Source: Thamnidium elegans (Eukaryota > Mucoromycota > Mucoromycetes > Mucorales > Mucoraceae). Taken from it: a DNA stretch of 64,000 nt. A model generated the notes under the pieces. That model made no database searches, had not been told where the DNA came from, and saw only the letters and a list, made by a program, of their open reading frames with translations. The DNA lies in the NCBI GenBank assembly GCA_025201345.1, contig JAIXMG010000008.1:620001-684000 (forward strand), read 5' to 3'. Every line of letters starts with the position of its first letter. Positions within the stretch are counted from its first letter, which is position 1. This document shows positions 22,209 through 36,292 of this stretch, in pieces. The position numbers were made by a program, and so were the translations under genes.

Positions 22209-25200
22209 AATTATACTAAAATTTTTTATTATAGGTTATGAAAATGTATATGCCTTTGATTGCCTCTGAAGATGGTCATGTTCAATTCATTAAACAAGCT
22301 GGTGCCACTCTTGAAGCTGGTGATATTATCGGTATCTTGTCTCTTGACGATCCTAGCCGCGTTAAGCATGCTCTTCCTTTCAACGGAACAGTCCCTGCTT
22401 TCGGGAACCCTCATATCTCTGGCGATAAGCCCATCCAACGTTTCCACGCCACCAAGAGTGTTCTTGAGAACATCCTTCAAGGTTACGATACGCAAGCCCT
22501 TGTCCAAACTGTTGTCAAGGATTTTGCAGATATCTTGAACAACCCTAACTTACCCTACTCTGAATTAAACGCAGTCTTATCCGTTGTCTCTGGCCGTATC
22601 CCTCAACGTTTAGAAGCCTCTATCCATAAATTAGCCAACGAATCTTTAGCTGCCAAGCGTGAGTTCCCTGCTGCCGAATTCGAAAAGTTGGTTGAGGATT
22701 TCGCTCGTGAGTACATCACACTTCAATCCGAAGCTACTGCTTTCAAGAACGCTCTTGCTCCTTTGACCAGTATCTTTGAGCGTTTCAGAAACGGCCTTGC
22801 TGATCATGCTTACCAAGTCTATGTCCAATTGATGGAACAATACTACGATGTTGAAATCTTGTTCAACCAACAACGTGACGAAGAAGTCATTTTGTCTCTT
22901 AGAGATCAACACAAGGATGATTTGGATAAGGTCTTGGCCGTCGTCTTGTCTCATGCCAAGGTCAATGTTAAGAACAACCTTATTTTGTTGTTGCTCGATA
23001 TGATTAACCCTGTTAGCACTGGTGCTGCTCTCGATAAGTATTTCACTCCTATCTTGAAGCGTTTATCTGAATTGGAAAGCCGTGCTACTCAAAAGGTCAC
23101 CCTTAAGGCTCGTGAACTCTTGATCATTTGTCAATTGCCTTCTTATGAAGAGCGTCAAGCTCAAATGTACCAAATCTTGAAGAGCTCTGTTACCGAGTCT
23201 GTCTATGGTGGCGGTGTTGAATACCGTACCCCTAGCTACGACGCCTTTAAGGACTTGATCGATACCAAGTTTAACGTATTTGATGTCTTGCCCCATTTCT
23301 TCTACCACGATGATCCTTATATTGCTTTAGCCGCTATTGAAGTCTACTGTCGTCGTTCTTACCACGCTTATAAGATTTTGGACGTTGCTTATAACCTTGA
23401 ACACAAGCCCTATGTTGTTGCATGGAAGTTCTTGCTTCAAACTGCTGCTAACGGTATTGATTCCAACAAGCGTATTGCTTCTTACTCCGATCTTACCTTC
23501 TTGCTTAACAAGACTGAAGAAGAGCCTATTCGTACGGGTGCCATGACCGCTTGTAACTCTTTAGCCGACCTTGCTGCCGAGTTACCTCGTATCTTGACCG
23601 CCTTTGAAGACGAGCCTATGATGTCCAAGGCCAAGACCACCGAAGACCGTATGGAAAACATTCTTAACATCGCTGTTCGTGCTGATGAAAACTTGGACGA
23701 TGCTGCCTTCAGAAACAAGATTTGTGAAATGATCAGTGCTAATGCTGCTGCTTTCCGCAAGGCTCATCTTCGTCGTCTTTCGGTTGTTGTCTGTCGCGAC
23801 AGCCAATGGCCCGATTACTATACTTTCCGTGAGCGTGAAAACTACCAAGAAGATGAAACCATTCGTCACATTGAACCTGCGATGGCTTATCAACTTGAGT
23901 TGGCTCGTCTTTCCAACTTTGACATCAAGCCTTGTTTCATTGAGAACAGACAAATGCATGTCTACTATGCTACTGCCAAGGAAAACCCTTCCGATTGCCG
24001 TTTCTTCATCCGTGCTTTGGTGCGTCCTGGCCGTGTCAAGAGCTCTATGCGTACTGCTGATTACTTGATCTCTGAAAGTGATCGTCTCTTAACCGATATT
24101 ATGGATACGCTTGAGATCGTTAGCCACGAATACAAGAATTCTGATTGTAACCACTTGTTCATTAACTTTATCCCTACTTTTGCTATTGAAGCTGATGAAG
24201 TTGAGCATGCCTTGAAGGACTTTGTTGACCGTCATGGTAAGCGTCTTTGGAAACTTCGCGTCACTGGTGCTGAAATTCGTTTCAACGTTCAATCCAAGAG
24301 ACCTGATGCTCCTATCATCCCTATGCGTTTCGCAGTTGATAACGTCTCTGGTTTTATCTTGAAGGTCGAAGTCTATCAAGAAGTCAAGACCGAAAAGAGT
24401 GGCTGGATTCTCAAGTCTGTCAACAAGATTCCTGGCGCTATGCACATGCAACCTTTGTCTACTCCTTATCCTACCAAGGAATGGCTCCAACCTCGTCGTT
24501 ACAAGGCTCATTTGATGGGTACCACATATGTCTATGATTTCCCTGAACTCTTCCGTCAATCTGTTCAAAACCAATGGACTCTTGCCTGTAAGCGTAACCC
24601 TAGCTTAAAGCAACCCAGTCATATTATCGAGGCCAAGGAATTGGTTCTTGATGAAGATGATGTGCTTCAAGAAATTGAACGTGCTCCTGGTACCAACACT
24701 GTTGGTATGGTTGCTTGGATCATGACTATCCGTACACCCGAGTACCCTAGCGGTCGTCGTATTATTGCTATTGCTAACGATATTACCTTCAAGATTGGTT
24801 CTTTCGGTGTTGCTGAAGATCAAGTCTTTTATAAGGCTTCTGAGCTTGCTCGTTCTCTTGGTATTCCTCGTATTTACTTGTCTGCTAACTCTGGTGCTCG
24901 TATCGGTCTTGCCGAAGAGCTTATCAGCCAATTCAAGGCTGCCTGGAAGGATAACACCAACCCCACTGCTGGTTTCAAGTATCTTTACTTGACTCCTGCT
25001 GATCACGAAGCCCTCTTGCAACAAGGTGATACCAAGTCTGTCATTGTTGAAGAAATTCAAGATGAAGGTGAAACTCGTTTCCGTATCACTGATGTTATCG
25101 GCCACACTGACGGTCTTGGTGTTGAGAACTTGAAGGGTTCTGGTCTTATTGCTGGTGCCACTTCTCGTGCTTACGATGATATCTTTACCATTACTTTAGT

Positions 25201-26740
25201 CACCTGTCGTTCTGTCGGTATTGGTGCTTACCTTGTTCGTCTTGGTCAACGTACCATTCAAAACGAAGGTCAACCTATTATCTTGACCGGTGCTCCTGCC
25301 TTAAACAAGGTTCTCGGTCGTGAAGTTTATACCTCTAATTTACAATTGGGTGGTACTCAAATCATGTACAAGAATGGTGTCTCTCATTTAACTGCTGAAA
25401 ACGATCTTGAAGGTATTGCCAAGATTGTTCAATGGCTTTCTTTCGTCCCTGATGTTAAGAACGCTCCTGTCACTATGCGTTTGGGTATTGACCCTATTGA
25501 TCGTGAGATCGAGTACTGTCCTCCTAAGGGCCCCTCTGATCCTCGTTTCTTCTTGGCCGGTAAGAGCGAAAACGGTAAATGGTTAAGTGGTTTCTTTGAT
25601 CAAGACTCATTTATTGAGACCTTGAGCGGTTGGGCTCGTACCGTTGTTGTTGGTCGTGCTCGTTTAGGTGGTATCCCTATGGGTGTTGTCTCTGTCGAGA
25701 CCCGTACCGTCGAAAACATTGTTCCTGCTGATCCTGCAAACGCTGATTCTACCGAACAAGTATTCATGGAAGCTGGTGGTGTTTGGTACCCTAACTCTGC
25801 TTATAAGACTGCTCAAGCCATTAACGATTTCAACAAGGGTGAACAATTACCTTTGATGATCTTTGCTAACTGGCGTGGTTTCTCTGGTGGTCAACGTGAT
25901 ATGTACCATGAAGTACTCAAGTACGGTGCCATGATTGTTGATGCTCTTAGTAACTATAAGCAACCCGTCTTTGTTTACATTGTTCCTAACGGTGAACTTC
26001 GTGGTGGTGCTTGGGTCGTTGTGGATCCTACTATCAATGCAGATATGATGGAGATGTACGCTGATGTCAATGCTCGTGGTGGTGTTTTAGAACCCGAGGG
26101 TATTGTTGAGATCAAGTACCGTAAGCCAGCTCTTTTGGCTACTATGGAACGTCTTGATCCTGCTTATGCTGCTTTAAAGAAGCAATTGACCGAAGAAGGC
26201 AAGACCGAAGAAGAAAAGGCCGCCCTTAAGCTTCAAATTGAAGCTCGTGAACAAGAACTTATGCCTGTTTACCAACAAATCTCTATTCAATTTGCTGATC
26301 TTCATGATCGTACTGGTCGTATGAAGGCTAAGGGTGTTATCCGTAAGCCTCTTGAATGGCGTAACGCTCGTCAATACTTCTACTGGCGTGTTCGTCGTAG
26401 ACTTTCTGAAGAATATGCTTTCCGTAAGATTGTTACTGCTACCAAGTCTGTTATGGATCGTGATGAAATGTATCAATTGGTCAAGAAGTGGTTTGAAAGT
26501 GATAATGAGTCTAGTGTCTATGAAGATGCTGATGAAGTTGTTGCTGAATGGTTCGAAAAGCGTGCCAGTGTCATTGATCAACGTATCAATAAGTTAAAGA
26601 GTGAAGCTCTCAAGGAACAAATCGTTACCCTTGGTAGTGATGATCATGAAGCTGTAGTTGAAGGCTTCAGTCAACTTATAGAAAACTTGAGCCCTGAAGC
26701 TCGTGATGAAATCTTGCGTAAACTTAACGCTCGCTTCTAA
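19881..26740 (+). CDS. ACC1: Acetyl-CoA carboxylase (4 exons)
   Basis: Makes malonyl-CoA from acetyl-CoA, bicarbonate and ATP in the cytosol, the committed step of fatty-acid synthesis. Exons 19881-19917, 20010-20358, 20430-22173 and 22235-26740 join in phase to about 2,211 residues, close to yeast Acc1. Order: biotin carboxylase with ATP-grasp loop EGGGGKGI (near 233-240) and [16 protein letters not shown] (near 356); biotinyl domain with EVMKM, the biotin lysine being about K713; a large central region; and the two-lobed carboxyltransferase with [17 protein letters not shown] and [16 protein letters not shown]. The third intron falls directly before VMKM. If retained, it gives a stop about 30 codons on and a biotin-less protein. 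The codon bias (GCT, CGT, AAG, TTG) indicates strong expression. No frame break was seen. Confidence 0.98.
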
Positions 26741-26845
26741 AAAAAAAAAATTAATTCCCTTTCAAAAAAAAAAAAAAATCACCACATGTAAAATTTTGCC
26801 CTCTTTTCCCTTTCTCTATAAATAAATTTTTTTTTCTATCTCTCA

Positions 26846-27666
26846 ATGGATCGTTTAAATCAACCCATACCTGTTATTTACCGTGATGAGGATTGGTTTA
26901 TTGTAAATAAGCCGTATGACTGTAGAATTCAAGATTATCCTAACACAACTGATACTTCTGGTAAATTACCACCCCCTTTTCATTTATTGATTAATTTTTC
27001 TATTTATTTACTCTTTATATTAGTACAAACTATTTTAAAAGACCAATTTCCAGATATCCCAAAGTTTCGTAACGTCCATCAACTTGATTACGCCACGTCA
27101 GGTATATTTGTATTAGCCTTGAATAAAAAAGCTGCTGCTGCCGCGAGTAAATTATTTAGAGAACGAACTGTCAAAAAGACTTATCTTGCTTTAGTCAATG
27201 GTCATTTAAAAGACGATGAGTAAAAAAAAAAAAAAAAAACTTGCAAAAGTGACTTGAGTGTAAGCTAACTTTTTTTTATTGTTGTAGGTACTTTGTTGAT
27301 CAACCTATCGATGACGATCCAGATCATGAGTTTCGAATGGCTATTATTAGTTCTGGAAAACCCGCACAAACAATCGTAAAAGTAGTTCGACGTGGATATT
27401 ATCATTATAAAGAAGAAAAGACAGGTATTGAAAAAACAATACCTGTTACTCAAGTAAACCTTTCGCCTATATCAGGTAGAAGACATCAGTTGCGATTACA
27501 TTTAAAATACCTTGGGCATCCTATTGTAGGGGATTTTAATTATGAAGAAGTGTATACGGATACGTATCGTATGATGTTACACGCATATCAAATCATTCTT
27601 CCTTTACCTGGACGGGATGAATTGAAAGTGATTGCCGATGATCCGTTTATAGATCTCGTGAAATAA
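26846..27666 (+). CDS. RPUSD1-like RNA pseudouridine synthase (3 exons)
   Basis: Exons 26846-26960, 27024-27219 and 27288-27666 join in phase to 229 residues. It belongs to the RluA/RPUSD family, which converts uridine to pseudouridine in RNA. Motif II reads VHQLDYATSGIFVLALNK, with the catalytic Asp at about D60; the Arg usual in RluA (HRLD) is Gln here, as I recall for animal RPUSD1. Later motifs are present: KKTYLALVNG, SGRRHQLRLHLKYLGHPIVGD and MLHAYQI. There is no S4 domain and no clear mitochondrial leader, so the target RNA is unknown. Only 105 bp separate its ATG from the ACC1 stop on the same strand, so its promoter must be very short or overlap ACC1. Confidence 0.85.
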
Positions 27667-27904
27667 AAATTAATACACTAGAAAAAAAAAAAATTAGGCA
27701 CAAACAATCAAAGAGAAGATTGATACTCTGGCATTTCGCATACTGACTGTGCGTATATATGCAATAGGAGCATAAAAAGAATACAAGACTAACGATATAT
27801 TTATATAAAGTTTTATTATGAATGGGAGGGGTTATGTTACTTGCAAAAAACGTTTAAGAGTTGTGTGTAAATGTATTATAATTGTGAAATAATGGGTAAA
27901 AAAT

Positions 27905-29182
<1,278 letters not shown>

Positions 29183-29741
29183 TTTTTTTTTTTTTAGAAT
29201 AAAAAAGTTTATATAAAGAAAAAACAGAAATTAAAAATACCTACTAATGGTGTTTATATACTTTTTATTTTTTAATTAGCCGCAAACTTCGGATGGGCAT
29301 TTTTTTTCTTACGTAATCCAATCGACCTTTCCAAACAAAGTAACTGTCATCGATATATATAAAGTAAATACGTTTAAATTATAAAATATATAATTCACAC
29401 ACACACTTCCACGTATTTTGTTTTGCACGTTCAATAGTAATGAAAAGTGGCTGATAAAATGGTAACACATAAACACGTAGTATAATATAATTCAGTATCT
29501 ATAAATACGATTTTTTTTCTCTCTCAAAGCCTGCATTGACTTAGTTAATACTATTTTAACCAATTAATGTCAGTTTATTTCTCTTTCAATCTAGAAACAT
29601 ATTTCAGCTACAAACCGCTGTGATAATCCATGTTGCTATATTAGGTTTAGTTCATTCTTAGGTAAGCAAACATTGACGGAACATTAATATCTTGTTTAAA
29701 CTCAATTCAGTGAACGTGTAAGCAAATATTATAACTTTATT
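29183..29741. other. Epimerase promoter and importin 3' flank
   Basis: 560 bp of AT-rich sequence between the epimerase start and the importin stop, both minus-strand genes. A short CA run lies near 29397-29404. No gene and no recognised site. Confidence 0.5.
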
Positions 29742-31778
29742 TTATTGCGTAGCTACTAATTCGTTACGGTTTTGTTCTGCTGTAGATAAGATAGCCATAA
29801 TCTTATTTTGCTCTTCAACATTTAAATCTTTGGTTAAATGTGCATAAAATTCCGGATTATGTTGTTGCATATCTAATTGAAAAAAATAAGTAAGTTTTAC
29901 TGATGACAGGAAAAAAAAAAAGGAGTGAAATAATCATTTACCGCGGAAGACTTGTTCAAAGCAAATATAAGGATCAATATCATCTAAAGGCGATTCAAAT
30001 AATATTTCTTCTGCCATATCTTCTTCTTCCTCTTCGTCATTTGCGTCAATTTCTCCATTGTTTTGATTTGCTATTTGTTGGTTCAAATATTCAAGATATT
30101 CTGTATCTTCATCTTGAATATCGTCATCTATACATAAGTGTTTATAAACCAAGTACATGCAAAAAAAAAAAAAAAAAAAAAAAATACCTTCATTTTCTTC
30201 ATTCTCTTCTTCACTTTCTTCTTCGATAATACTAACATCGTCTTCATCTTCATCTTCGTCTTCTTCTTCCTCTTCTTCGTCATCGTCATCTTCGTCTTCT
30301 TCTTCTATTTCACCACTATATATTTGTTCCATGGTCTCTCGATCTATTATTATTATTTAATTGTCTAGTAGCAAATATTATTTATTTACTTACTTTCCAA
30401 GGCCTCAGGTAAACTTTGAAAGACATGGGAAACACTGGTTAAAAGTTGGGGCCAACCAGGTAACAAAGAAGGTGGGATCTTATCAGCTGGTAAACTCAAA
30501 AGCGTACACAAGGTTATGATAACCAACTTTTTATCATGAACTCTATCCAAAATGTTCAGTATAAAAAAGTATATAAGCAAGTCTATTTTGTATTACCTTG
30601 AAAATTTATCTAAAGTGGAAAGCCAGAGTGTAAAGAATCCTTGAGTCCATTGGTTTTCCTCCAAGATACTAAGTGTCAATGCTGGATTATAGTATAAGCA
30701 ATTGACTACTACTTCAATACAGTGAACTTTGAATTCAGTGGTTTTCATTTGACCTGTAAGTATATATTGAAACGCAAGATTCAAGAATGGTGCAACTAAC
30801 TACATGTACATTCGTCAATAATTACATTTTTGTTTGTTTGTATATATAATCACTTACCACATCAACAGATCCACGACAATTAAGCAAAATGGTTTCCATT
30901 AATCGGCATGCTTCAATACGATCATTTTCTCCTAAATGATCACTCTTCATCACCGTATCGATAATATCAAACATCATTTCCTTTATTTGATCATTATGAA
31001 TAAAAACATCATTACCATAAGTAACGAAATTGGTAAAAGCAGGTAACATTTCATGCATAAAATCCACTCCAGAATCCTTGAAAGCACTATACATAAGATC
31101 AAATACACCCCACATAATAGGTGTGACATGCTTGGAAGAGAATGTGCAAGAATCAATAATTTCAAAGATCTCATCGTAAAGATCAATAATTCGCTTTTCC
31201 AACGTATAAGTAATGACAGGTAATAAAGCCTCTTGCAATTGTTGTAAAATTTCGGGTGTACTTTCTAAACTTAAGATCAATGTACCGATGGTCTTGAGAA
31301 CTCCCATAGCAGCCATGGTCTTATCACTGGATTCCTCTGACTCTCCCTCAAAATCATTATCGTCAGTGGTTCCTTGATATGTAACGGCTAGTTCTTCCAT
31401 AATACGTAAAAATGTATCGCGTAATTGAGTACATAATTGTACTGCAAATGGTGTCAATTGTTCTGCAAATACTTCAACAAATTCGCCCATTACACCGGAT
31501 AAAATATCGTTATCGATTTCGTTTGTCATGTCGAGGAATTCTTGCATAATAAAGAGTAAATTAGGACCCATTGCTTCACGAACTAGTCATTTTTGTGGGG
31601 AAAAAACAATATTAGTAAAATATATGTGTATGTAATAGTAGAATATATTACCATTTTCATGTCGAATCATAGGTTGTAAAGCTAACGCTGCTTGTACCCT
31701 AACTGGGAGTTCTTTATCACGAAGACAATTCAAAACGTTTCGGTATACAGTAAGAGTATTCTATAAAAAAATACACTT

Positions 31779-31821
<43 letters not shown>

Positions 31822-33720
31822 AAAGAAGAAATACTAATTATCTTACCTCTTCATTTGAGAAATCTAAATCACTGAAATGTCTAGTAATATCACAAGCCTA
31901 AAATAAAATGTTAACTAAAAAAAATATTAAAATAGTTCAAGATGTAATACTTTACTCTTGCACGTAAATAAGGAAATCTACTTCTGAATTCAGGGAAAAC
32001 ATGAGCTTCAAAAAATGGTTCCATCATATTGGCAACTTCAGACTTGTTTCCTAAAATTACAGAAGATAAGGCACCAATCATACATAACGCACCATCTTTA
32101 TCTCGGCCGTTCTTTTGATTATCAGGTGTTTCCATATATCGATTAAGTACATCGTTAATAAATCCTAAAATACTCATAAACGTATGCTTTTTACGATCTC
32201 TGGCTAAATCAATTAATAGTGTCGTGGCGTTATTGCGAGTCGAATGGAAATCTTCAAACGGATCTAATAAAACTCAATGTTGGTACACACACACACATAC
32301 ATATATTGTCTCATAAAAATTACCAATTTTCTTGTGTACATATTCAATAGGTTCCTCGGACCATAATTGTTCATCTTCAGTTGAAAAGCAAAGTTGAGGA
32401 AAGATAAACTGAGCTACTAAAGTATCCGTATAGGGCTTAATAATTTTCCAAGTAGTTTTGTGTTTGATACTATCATCGAAGTAAGCAGCAGATAAAGCTA
32501 AACACTTGTTTGACATCCAATGCTCTTTTTTAATCCACCCATCAATTTGTTGTAAATACGTTTGTAAAATATTAGGTGCGAAATTGGAAGCAAAAGATTT
32601 TGCAAAGTGTGTATACTTTGTTGAACTGGGTGCTAACATGGCTGGGTTACCGTATTTACCAAACAGTCGGTTTAAACAGTGGTAGGCCCATTTCTTGGTC
32701 TTCCACCAAATAAACTGTTCGCGTTCTTCGGGATCTTCTGGTAATACTTGTTCCGGGATCTTCTTGTCAACTAATTGTACGAATAAGGAACCCCAAGGTA
32801 CAAGTGATGCTGGGTCTTGTAAGCATTTTGGTAAATCTACTTGGATACTGGAGTGGTAGATTTTTAGCGCGAGTTTTAACATCTCAGCTGCTTCGTCTGT
32901 ATCCAAGTTGATTAATTTGTTACAAATCGCGTTGATAGCAGGGAAAGTAAGTTTAATAATTTGACGTAAAGGTTCTCTTCGATCCATTGACTTCCATCTA
33001 TTTCAGTTTATGTTAAAAAAGAAAAACCTCCCTTCTCTCCCACTGCACAAAAAAAAAACTTACTGAAAAACTTTAACTACTTCTCGCAATGCAATTAAAC
33101 CAACGTGAACAATACGAATCTCTTCCGAAATCATAAAGGATTCTAACTCATTAATAAAGGTAGGCCACTTTTCAGGGAAATCGCAAGTAAGAATAGTATT
33201 TAAAGAAGCAGCCAATTGTACTCTGCGCAAATATATTAGTATAAATGAAATTATGCAAGATAATTTGGCTTACTGGACAGCAGCAGGAGCGGTAGTTAAA
33301 GCAAGAAGAATATTTTGCTTGATTATCAACCTATCTTCTGGCGTAATTGTAATACCTTTATTTTCGTCCCAAGCTTTTTGGATACGATTTTTAAAGTAAA
33401 TCGCAGCTTATATATATATATATATATATTTTCGTTATTGATAGTTTTTTTTTCAAAGAAAGTTTTTATTTTTACCTGCTTGACGTGCACCTAACTCTAA
33501 ATTTTCAGAAGCTTGAATTTGCAATACTAAAGGTAAAAAACCAGGTTGTGATTCAATCTATAAAGACATCATGTGAATACTTTTTTTTTTTTAATACGTC
33601 AGTTTTTTTTTTTTTTTTTTTTTTTTTTACATCTCTAATGTTTAGTTCCGCTTGTTTATGCACATTAGGATTGGGATGATAAGTTGACACGAACAATCGG
33701 TAAACCGCGTTTTGGTTCAT
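29742..33720 (-). CDS. NMD5: Importin-beta family karyopherin (IPO7/8, Nmd5/Sxm1 type, 14 exons)
   Basis: Nuclear import receptor made of HEAT repeats. Fourteen exons were traced by splice sites and phase (first 33720-33631, longest 31582-30858, last 29872-29742), giving about 1,051 residues; yeast Nmd5 and human importin-7 are about the same length. The N-terminus (YRLFVSTYHPNPNVHKQAE, then LGARQAAIYFKNRIQKAW) is the importin N-terminal domain that binds Ran-GTP. The middle has DFPEKWPTFI and HCLNRLFGKYGNPA, typical of the importin-7/8 group. Near the C-terminus is a long acidic stretch (Asp/Glu runs encoded by exon 12 at 30343-30188 and exon 13), as in importin 7. Several introns contain long homopolymers, including a 37-base run at 31783-31819. 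No frame break was seen. Confidence 0.93.
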
Positions 33721-34201
33721 ATTAAACAAGTAAAAACTATTTAAGCAAGCTTATTTCTTGTAAAAAAGAAAAAAAAAGTTTTCTCGTATATAAAAAAAAG
33801 AAGGAATGTTTTACAAAGTACACTTTTTGGGATAATCAAAGAAGAAACGGTCACTGCGCTGTAGTGCATTAATTACCTGTTTTTCAGTTATGCTTTTTGA
33901 CATGTTTCCTTGATGATGTACAATATATCAGCGAGAAACCATTGCTGAAAAAATATTAGCGGGAAATCGCTACTAAAAAAAAGTGGAGTTGGTAGTGATC
34001 CGACGAAGGTCTTGGTTAGTTAAAGAAGTAGAAAAAGCTCTGTCTTTAATTTTAAAAACTGTCTCCCTTTTTTTAATAGAAAATTTGGCTTTGGATTAAA
34101 ATGGTTGAGCCTTTCCCAAAACACGCACATGATATATTTATTTAAACGGTACCCAAGAGTGAGATCAAGAACGCGTTAAAGTACGACGAATCTTAATACC
34201 G
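33721..34201. other. Importin promoter region
   Basis: 480 bp between the importin start and the Harbinger-like MITE. It holds a repeated phrase (GCGAGAAACCATTGCT, GCGGGAAATCGCTACT, 33932-33976). No gene. Confidence 0.45.
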
Positions 34202-34204
34202 TAA

Positions 34205-34786
34205 GAGCATCCGCAGCTATGCACTTAAGAAGTGATTAATTTTTCCATCGGACAATGAATCCAGTGACTTTTTTAGATGAGTTCGCAGCGTACAAAAAAT
34301 AATTGAGCATTTGCTTTTGACATACAGATACGAACAACCATAAACTAATCTATCTTCTTATTGAGGAAGAAAACAATCGATCGTGAGTGTTATCAAGCAT
34401 TCGCAATGCACTTATGCTTTCTGCGTTGAAGAAGAGAAAGGAGAGAAAGGAGAGAGAGGTAGAAGAAAAGAACCAGAACATTGATATTCATCGAACGCGA
34501 TAGAGAAGGGGAGCATGAAAAATTGTGTAAGCAATACTTTGCTAAGAATGCTCGATATCCATCTTGCACATTTGATAAGTAAAGTTTATTAAAGTTTATT
34601 AAAATTTGGAAAAGGAAAAAAGAAAGTCGAGGAAATGTCCACACTAGATGTAGTGACTTTTTTAAATTTTATTTTATGATCATTTATTAAATGACTATTC
34701 TAGTGCAACTGCTGCGAGCGAAAGTCACTAGAATTAATCACTTATTAAGTGTAGTGGCTATTTTAAGTGCACCATTGCGGATGCTC
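34205..34786. mobile_element. Harbinger-like MITE (582 bp)
   Basis: The ends form an imperfect inverted repeat: left GAGCATCCGCAGCTATGCAC and, read inward from the right, GAGCATCCGCAATGGTGCAC, both continuing TTAA. The element is flanked by TAA on each side (34202-34204 and 34787-34789), the 3-bp TWA target duplication typical of PIF/Harbinger elements. No transposase is encoded. The inside is AT-rich and carries related TAGTGACTTTTTTA and TTAATCACTT motifs. The precise boundaries and duplication make this a fairly young insertion. Confidence 0.7.
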
Positions 34787-34789
34787 TAA

Positions 34790-36292
34790 AGCACTGTGGA
34801 GGCGATCAAACATTATACGTAATATTTTTTCTTTGTTATGCTTTTTTTTTCTTTCGAGTTAGATGCTGAATGTGCCCTATAAATACGAAAGTTATAACTG
34901 AAGTATAATTTAATGATACTTAGTCGTTTGTTTAAACTTTTTTGTCTGGATTTGCAAATTTGCATGATTTGTAAACTTTGTTCTAAAACAAAAAATATTG
35001 AAAAGATATTACTTTTTATTTTATCGTATCGATACTTCTCAATAAAAATATTAGGCATATCTACAATTATAGCTTAAACGTACTAGTAAAAAAGACTAAA
35101 GAAAAGAGGTACTATTTTATTTTTACAAGTAAAAAAAAAACTATAAAAAAAGAGAAAGAAGTAATGTTTTGTTAAAGAAGAAGGATAAGAGTAGTAAGTT
35201 AAACATATACATATCTACACCTTCAAGTGTTATTCGAAGTACCGCAGCTACTAATTAACTTTTGTATAAACAGCAACGGATAGTGGCTAGTCAGCCAATT
35301 GCTTCGTTAAATGAGAGTAAGAATAAAATAAAAATATTACAAATATCCTCCCTTTCTTTTTCGTTATTACATAATAACTTTTTATTAAAAAAAAAGAAGA
35401 GTACTTGGTGTACTTTAGAAAACATACTAATGTTGTGCGTTAAAAGGTTAGATGGTCAGTACCCTGTTTTTTCTTTTCTAGCTGCAATTTCTTCGCGATG
35501 CGCCATATGATAACACTGCTGTCTCGTGGGGCCATCACCGTACCTATCTACCATCCTGCTTCTTTTTCTAATTGTCTCTCTAGTAAAATATTTGTCAACG
35601 TTAATTTAAGAAAGTATAATCACTGTTTGAAGATGTTTTTTTTTCTTAAATTTTTGTTATTCGGACCTTAGTCCAAAAAGCTTGTTCTGTTTCTTAATTT
35701 TCAACCTGTTTAAATTAAAGGAATAAGAAGATCGTTTTCGTTAGTAATAAGAGAGTGCAACTTTATTTATTATATGATGTATTTAATGATGATAAGTATG
35801 CATAGATTTATAATCAAACTTAACTAGATATCCCCCCTGTCAAAAAGAAAAGAAAAAGAGAAAGAAATAAAAATAGAACATTTTTTCGTCGAGTATTGCT
35901 CACAGTTTTTCAGATTCGCATATACATATAATTTAATATTATTTTATATGTCCTTAATCACGGGCATATAACGCATAAATAATTCATTCAAATATTATGC
36001 ATATAAAATAAACAAGCTAGAATTCACATATAATAATAATTACAATTTCCTTCAGGATCGAAGTTTCGCGATTTCTTTCAGGTTTCTCTTAGTAAATTAC
36101 AAATATGTATAGGTTTTATTAAAAAAAAAAAAAACGTATGTTTTTCTATTAATATAGAAGATAATCGTATTGTTTCTCCCAAAAGAAACCCCCCTTCTCC
36201 TTTTGATCATTTTAGCATATGATGTATATAGAATTTATTTTTAAAAGTATGAAATATGTAACAGAAAGAAGGGTATAACGTAATAAATATCT
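34790..36292. other. 1.5 kb intergenic region, no gene
   Basis: AT-rich sequence with many stops in all frames; the short frames at 34813-35058 and 35262-35510 are low-complexity and unsupported. It ends with the 3' flank of the RING-LON gene. Confidence 0.5.
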
